Part shown: positions 58,066 through 64,000 of the stretch, piece by piece
Position numbering within the stretch: the stretch's first letter is position 1
Layout of the letters: each line of letters starts with the position of its first letter
DNA from: Haliclystus octoradiatus
Taxonomy: Eukaryota; Cnidaria; Staurozoa; Stauromedusae; Haliclystidae
Direction: 5' to 3'
Assembly: GCA_916610825.1 (NCBI GenBank)
Contig: OU744448.1
Coordinates: forward strand, 10,916,125-10,980,124
Length of the DNA stretch: 64,000 nucleotides
Translations under genes and position numbers: made by a program
The notes under the pieces: model-generated
What the model saw: the letters and a program-made list of their open reading frames with translations, nothing else
The model's database searches: none
What the model was told of the DNA's origin: nothing

Positions 58066-58295
58066 GCTAATTTGCATATGAGGGGGTGCATTTGATGTTG
58101 CAAAACCGCTCCAATCAGGATACAGAATTGAGCAAAATTTGATCACGTGTGTAGTTTCAAGCGAGCTCATTTGCATACAAGGGGGTGCAAGTGATCAAAG
58201 CCGCGCCAATCACGAGGCAGAAAAGTTCTGTTTCTTTTGTGTCAAGCTGGCTTTGCATATGATGGGGTGCAATTGATCAAAGCCGCTCCAATCAA
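58066..58295. repeat. Three repeats pairing ATTTGCAT with CCAATCA
   Basis: Units start CAAGCTAATTTGCATATGAG, run through GGGGTGCA and TTGAT, and end CCGCTCCAATCA. ATTTGCAT lies at 58070 and 58169 (CTTTGCAT at 58251) and CCAATCA at 58111, 58206 and 58288, so spacing is 41, 37 and 37 bp. They are subterminal in the hAT-like element. Confidence 0.65.
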
Positions 58296-58552
58296 AAGGT
58301 TTGATAAAAATGATTCGTGAGGCATTCACATCTTTGGATGAAACAAGATCAGAATCGTTCAGATACGTCATTTCGAAAGTTATCAAGGTGCAAGCACTCC
58401 TTTTGCTCCCCCTAGATCCGCCCATTCTCTTAATATATCCATTCATGCAAATCAGAAACATGTGCTCACTTCCACACAGAGTAGGCTATTAGACTACTAT
58501 GGGAACAACAAGACAACAAGATAAAACACAACAAAAAGCCAAACGAACTATT

Positions 58553-58624
58553 GGAGTTGAACCCACCGCCCAACAACCTTTGCAAAACAGGAGACACAGA
58601 ACTGAGGTCACCACCTCTTAGCCA
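58553..58624 (-). repeat. tRNA-derived SINE relic
   Basis: On the minus strand TGGCTAAGAGGTGG (from 58624) fits the A box and GGGTTCAACTCC (58564-58553) fits the B box, about 60 bp apart. The acceptor stem does not pair, so it is a SINE or tRNA relic. Confidence 0.55.
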
Positions 58625-59430
58625 TTAACCCCCAAAGGAAAGGTGCAATATTCTATTCAAAAGCAGAAAAGGATTAAATCTTTCTTCATAGTGACAAAAA
58701 GCAGACTTGACACCACCTTACTCGCATCACCAACCAGCTCCAGTCACATTGCTAAGTCAGTGGATTTCCTAATTATACTCACCTTGATATATAATAGAGG
58801 GGAGGGAGGGTGAGAAAAGAGCACATGCATAATAATAACTCAGGAATCATAGCAAACAATGATTGAACATCAATCACGTCAACGAGCCAATGGGGTGGGA
58901 AAACAACACAGAAAACAAACAAACAGAAAAGAATAAAACAATTGATACTTTAAGGATTAATTGATTACCAACCAGCACTGGCTAACGTTTGCAAAGCATG
59001 CAGCAAGCTGGTAATTAGAGGAATGAGGAGCTTGTTTTAGTCTTATCACTGATGTCCTGGTGACTTTTAAGCTGCAAAGGTCATCATTAAATTTTCTGCA
59101 CGCATAAAATTTCCAAATCCCAAGTTAGTGTGAGGTTAGCCTTTCTTTCAGCCCAGATTGTATCACAGCATATGATTAACAAACTAAAGGCCCCTGATGA
59201 ACAGCCCCTGCTAAAATACCAGAGATTTAACCTAGCCTAACCTTCAGTAATCCCCAAATAAATGTTATCCTTATTTCATATTTTAATTAAATGTACAATA
59301 ATTTTTTGGCTTCTAGCTTATCGAATTACAAACACAAAATTAATGTGTTTAAAAACCACAAATTTTAGGTTGTTCTTGTTGAATTTTTACTAAATATGTG
59401 GTTCCCTCGGAAAAATGCTTGTTAATAAGC

Positions 59431-59443
59431 TTCCAGAACGTTC
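59431..59443 (+). promoter_or_regulatory. Perfect three-unit heat-shock-type element upstream of paralogue 3
   Basis: TTCCAGAACGTTC gives TTC-nn-GAA-nn-TTC with exact spacing, 700 bp before the third CD225 start codon. No element boundary was noticed around it. A chance match is possible. Confidence 0.35.
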
Positions 59444-60140
59444 TGCCGATAATAGTAAGAATGTTTTTGCTAAATGGCTGGTTGAACCATATAATTTGCC
59501 TTCTTCTGTTCCTTCTAGTAGATGTTGAATTATTACGGCAGCTATATTTAAGACCCTTGGTATGCTCATAGATTATAGAATACAGGTATTGGCAACTCTA
59601 TCGTTCTTGGCCGCGCAGTCAGATTATGTTGAATTTGGCGCGAAAAGAAGTCACCTGATCTTTACCCTACACAAGAATTAAACTGAGCAGTCAAAGCCTT
59701 GTAATCTTCGTAATCGTAACTTGCATACTATGATATCCTACGTTGCTCAAATTTTTTTGAAGTTTTATGTCTTGACGATGTTAAATAGAGCTTACTTTAA
59801 ATGTTCATGTCAATTTAGTTACGTTGAAGCAAAACAGAGAGTAGATATAGCCAATTTAATTTACCATTTATTTCGGTATATTTCACCAAAATATTGCTTT
59901 GATCACTTTTGCAATTTGCAAATTAATGTTTGTAACTATGCAAAAGAAAATGCATGTGATTGAATTAATCTACAAATATATTAATAGCTAACAAATCACA
60001 ATCAAGCTGAAATGTTGACTGAAAAATAATTGCGCTAAGTACAAATCAACCAAATAAAAACCCAAATATCAAACACGTATATGAATTTAGTAAATGTTAA
60101 TTAATCTCATTTCAATTTTAGCTATAAAGTATCATTTATA

Positions 60141-60425
60141 ATGCAGCAAGAAAAGGACAATGGTAAGCTAAATCAATACTTGCTAGAGGGAATTTAAATA
60201 TCAGAAGAAAATAAATTTTCATCTATGATGTTGTTCGTTTTGTCAGGTATTGGTGCGCCACCGCCTTATTCTGAAAATACCCCTGCTCAAGGTTATGCAC
60301 AAATGCCACAAAATGCCCCTTATCCTCAGCAGCAAGTAGCTTATCCGTCTGCTGTATATCCAATGGCACAAGCTCAACCCCCTACTGTTTACGCAGCAGG
60401 TGGTACCCAGTTTCAGCCAATGTAT
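60141..60425 (+). CDS. CD225/dispanin-type protein, paralogue 3 (5' part)
   Basis: Exon 1 60141-60162 (MQQEKDN, acceptor ttttag at 60121 before a short leader) and exon 2 60247-60425, joined through a split Gly codon as in the other two genes. Exon 2 starts GIGAPPPYSENTP with a PPPY motif, followed by a shorter, less Gln-rich tract (YPQQQVAYPSAVYPMAQAQ) ending FQPMY and a gtaagt donor. The layout, phase and composition match paralogues 1 and 2, which supports the call although no CD225 domain exon is inside the window. Those exons should lie to the right of 64000. Sequence identity to the other two is low outside the PPxY block, so this is the older paralogue. Confidence 0.75.
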
Positions 60426-63400
60426 GTAAGTATATATAAAGTTAAGTTGTTTTCATTTCAACAATATTTTTAATGAAATTTACCTACTCGTTTTATAATT
60501 ATTGATTGATTTTAATTTTCTGCAATTTTCATGCCAAGCGTACTTTTATATAAATAGGACCTACATATAGCCTACATATTGTCTTGTCTGCCAAAATTCT
60601 GTTAAAATATATATTATATTAAAGTTAGATTATTTGTTTGGATGCAATTAATAGATGGGGACAAATTTTGTTTTCACTACTCTTCAATGGTTTACATGAA
60701 TGATATGTTTTGAAATTTTCGCGCTGATCAAACATATCAAAAGCGGAGTCAACTAAACCGTGCGAAATACAATTTGTTTGAATTATTTTATCAGGATCTC
60801 TTAGCAACGAATAATTGTGTGCTTGTCCTACGTATTTCCTTTGCATCAAAACAAGAACATCTAGAATAGCAAAAGCCCCTCATTCTGGATTATTCTGCTC
60901 GAACAACAGTGATACATTTTTGTGAAAATGTCGTAACTGAGGTCGACAAAATATCTTTCATGAGTTTATTTTGTGTAGCCTGGAACTGAGTCATATTCCT
61001 ATCACATATGATTTAGGTTTAGATAACTCGTCAAACAGAATAACAAAGCTCTTTTGTAGAATCAATTTTTAGAGCAAAGACACAAAACAAAAAGAACAAA
61101 AACATGAATATCAATATTTAATTGTGGTACCTTACTAGAGTAGAGTTCAGAAAAATGTTACAATAGTTGGTAATATTATATGTGTGAATTTAGAGAAATA
61201 AAACAGAGCTATAATCACTATTAAAACGTTGCATTTTTTATTTCATAAACTATTCAAGAAATTTTCCCAGCAAATATTCAGAAAAAATCTTTTCTCAATG
61301 TAAGCCACATAAACATATTTCGGTACTTTGTAATCTTTATTAAACCGCCTGCAAACAAAGTTTAGGCTGCTCTGTAATCTTTTCTTATTTGATAATAATG
61401 TATTTTTGGTAGATTTTAAAGCTTGATAACTCAACCATCACAGCAGGCCACTTTTAACAAAAAATTTTTATCCATATTTTTACAAGAACGATAGCAATGC
61501 TTATCTTTGAAATCCAATGTGAATAGCGTACTGAGTTGACAGAATGTCATTTTGGCAATTATGCTCGGCTACTAAACTCATAAATCACCAGACAATTTTT
61601 TTGCAAATCCTGTCGAAAATGCAGGGACATCCTCCTTGCTTTGTCGTAAGTATGCATGTGTGACGGCAAAACTTGTCTCGTCAAAAATCTAAACCTCCCT
61701 ATTAAACAACAACATAATATTAAAGAAATAATAGGCCTACCAACCAAAGATGTCTCTATATAAAAAAGACTAACATTATGAAGTTTTAATTTCATCCAAG
61801 GACATTTTAGTGAGTAAAAACATTGAATTGAAATTGAATTTTAAATCATTTCTTCAAAATTCAAACAACCTCCCGCAACATAAACAAACTTGGTTCTGAA
61901 ATTTGTTCTATTTTAGAAAAGGTTTAATAATACTGTCTGTTTATATATCACAATATTTCGATATTTCGATATTTCTGTGTCTGTCTGCGACTTATGTACG
62001 TCTTACTGGCGATATAATACGTATAATCCGTTGTCGGGAAATTATGAAAACATTTGTGTCTAGATAACCGTGTACAGTAACAAATTTGTTGTATGAGAAG
62101 TATGGGTCTATGACGTTGTTTTAAAATAATATACTTCATCTGATACTTTATTTGATATCATTGTATTAAAAAATTCAGAGATTTTGAAAAATTTCATAGG
62201 TCGATAATCTAGCGGGCAGCCAAATTGAATTCAAATTGAAATCTCCAGAATAAAAATATTTTGCTTTGAATTTAAAAGCTGCGTGTAAATTGTTTGAACA
62301 AGTGAAACTTGAAATTGAATCAGTTTTATGATAATTAAAACAATACGAAATACTGAATTACATTGAATTACCAGTATAACTAGGCCAAACAAAATATGTT
62401 TTGAAATCAAAGAAACGTAGACCTATTTCATGTAATGTTGATATCAGCAATACATATAGCGCGGCACAAACGCTATGAAAATTAAAGAGACTTTGGGTCT
62501 TTAATTTTTTAATGAAACAAAATGCCGTTCATTACTTTTCTCAAAATCGAGATACAAACATTTCACTTTTAAAAAGGCTATTTTGATATATAATTTGTGA
62601 GAACAGTAAGCAAACAATCTGTTTTGAAATGAACAATCTATCGCGGGACATAAAAACAAATTAACTTGCAAGAATTTTCAAAATGACGTTGGCGTTCGAC
62701 TAATTCGAAAAAATATTCAAAGTTCGAAGAGATTATCTGTCTACAGTCTAAAATTACAGAGTTTAGAATCAATCAAGGCATTGCACAAAAGTATTTCTAT
62801 AATTATTATTTAATATAAAAATATGAATAATTTGGTTATGAGCTGGCTTTTATTTTCAGATTTTGCTTCAATAATTAACGAAGGAATTGTAAACATCGAT
62901 TAAAATTAAAATTTCATTTTATTGATTTGCTATAAGAATAAAACACAGTATGTTACTACAGTTTCGAGAATAAAAATAGCTGTGTCTTGTTCTCATCGTC
63001 GATCAACATTTAATAAAGTTAAATTCAGGTATATCAAATTCAACAAAATTAAATTGAATTGAGCGAATGATTTGTGATAAATAATAATAATTATAATATT
63101 TTCAGCGTTCAAAATTTCGCTTTGAATTTAAAAGCACAAAAACATAATTCAAAAACATTTTTAAATAGTTAATACAGTTTGGATGAGTGTAACAAACCTT
63201 GTGTTACAATAATAAAAAGGGAAAAAGTTTGCATGAAATAATCGATCATAGCAAACAATATTTATTAAATACAACTTACCATTTTCCAAATGAGATCCAA
63301 ATAAAAACTATACGAGCGGCATAATCTCAGAACAACATTTAAATACATAATAGCGGGTTCTCTGAGTTAATACACCAATCAATAAGAAGTTAACAACCAT

Positions 63401-64000
63401 TTTTTATCGAAGGAGAATGTAAGCCCGATAAGAATAAAATATAAATTGTCTTTTATTCGAAATAATTCTGACAAAAATGATCATTTCATATCGCGATCAA
63501 ATGCAAGGTAAAGTAGATTCATTTTCTATATAAGTAAATCCTTTTCATCAGACATCATAACATGAGCATTTAAATACTACCATCGGCTATGGTATTTTAT
63601 ATCTTTGAAGCTGCACTAAACATTTCCACTCTATAAACCATCGCGTCCGTTTCAATAAATTCTGAATAAATATGCATATCATGAATCTGGCAAAATGAGT
63701 TGTTTTCGTTTTTCTATCAAAATAACTAATTTATTCATAATCGTCTTTTCTTTCATTCGACATCTGTAATGTATCATAAATAGCACGTAGAAATATTGAC
63801 AACAAGATGTAACATAATATCAGTATCGAATTAGTATAGCGATTTATTATAGAATTTTATTTCATTTTAAAAGAATGTTGATGCTATTATTCTGGAAAAT
63901 TTGATAACAAGAAGCACTGAGACCAATTTTTCACATCTTTTTTTTACTTATAAAATTTTATTTTCAACGAACTCTTAGTATTTTGATAGACTGCCATGAA
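60426..64000 (+). other. Intron 2 of paralogue 3 (open at right edge)
   Basis: 3.6 kb of very AT-rich sequence. I looked for the FWPLG membrane exon and found none. No mobile-element ends were recognised. Confidence 0.5.

Larger units (their letters stand above)
56693..58426. mobile_element. 1.7 kb hAT-like non-autonomous element
   Basis: Left end CAGGGGCGGATGCAGGAAAA, right end inverse CTAGATCCGCCCATT. The 8 bp flanks are CTCTTGAT (56685-56692) and CTCTTAAT (58427-58434), one mismatch. CAGGGG-type ends with 8 bp duplications are typical of hAT elements. No transposase remains. It carries a LINE tail fragment (56990-57200) and three subterminal repeats (58066-58295). Confidence 0.75.

Overview
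This window looks like intron-rich, AT-rich nuclear DNA from an invertebrate animal. There are spliced genes with GT-AG introns, AATAAA signals, full-length and decayed retrotransposons, and many short inverted-repeat DNA elements. The two gene families (MELK kinase and CD225/dispanin proteins) are animal families. A marine deuterostome, possibly a tunicate, is my guess; nothing seen fixes the species.

Region 1 (about 1-21,250, + strand): the 3' part of MELK, an AMPK-related Ser/Thr kinase. Fifteen exons, all phase-consistent, run from the end of the kinase activation segment through the C-lobe, the UBA-like segment, a short linker and the KA1 domain to the stop at 20975. Its introns hold DNA elements with TA target sites, a 70-80 bp palindrome, tRNA-like SINE relics, a solo LTR and a 5'-truncated Gypsy relic.

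Region 2 (about 21,250-29,350): intergenic. An apparently intact Ty3/Gypsy-type element (22805-27969: 186 bp LTRs that read identically, perfect 5 bp target duplication, one uninterrupted 1526-codon gag-pol frame) sits inside an older inverted-repeat element.

Region 3 (about 29,350-64,000, + strand): a tandem cluster of three CD225/dispanin-type genes. Each has a short MDQQKQP- or MQQEKD-like first exon and a Gln/Pro/Tyr-rich second exon with a PPxY motif. The first two also show a first membrane exon (FWPLGLVAIIKS) and a second membrane exon (RRGDL...A...S...A). The third gene runs off the right end after exon 2. The first two share a CACGTGAC site and a non-coding first exon ending in GTAAGTACAC; in the first gene that splice donor is triplicated. 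An inverted, broken copy of the last exon and its 3' UTR lies in intron 2 of the first gene, split by a decayed Gypsy element. The other introns and spacers carry LINE fragments, an unusual reverse-transcriptase relic, a non-autonomous LTR element whose LTR contains a perfect heat-shock element, and several foldback elements with 8 bp target duplications (hAT-like).

I saw no tRNA, rRNA or CRISPR loci. No prokaryote-like operon structure is present.
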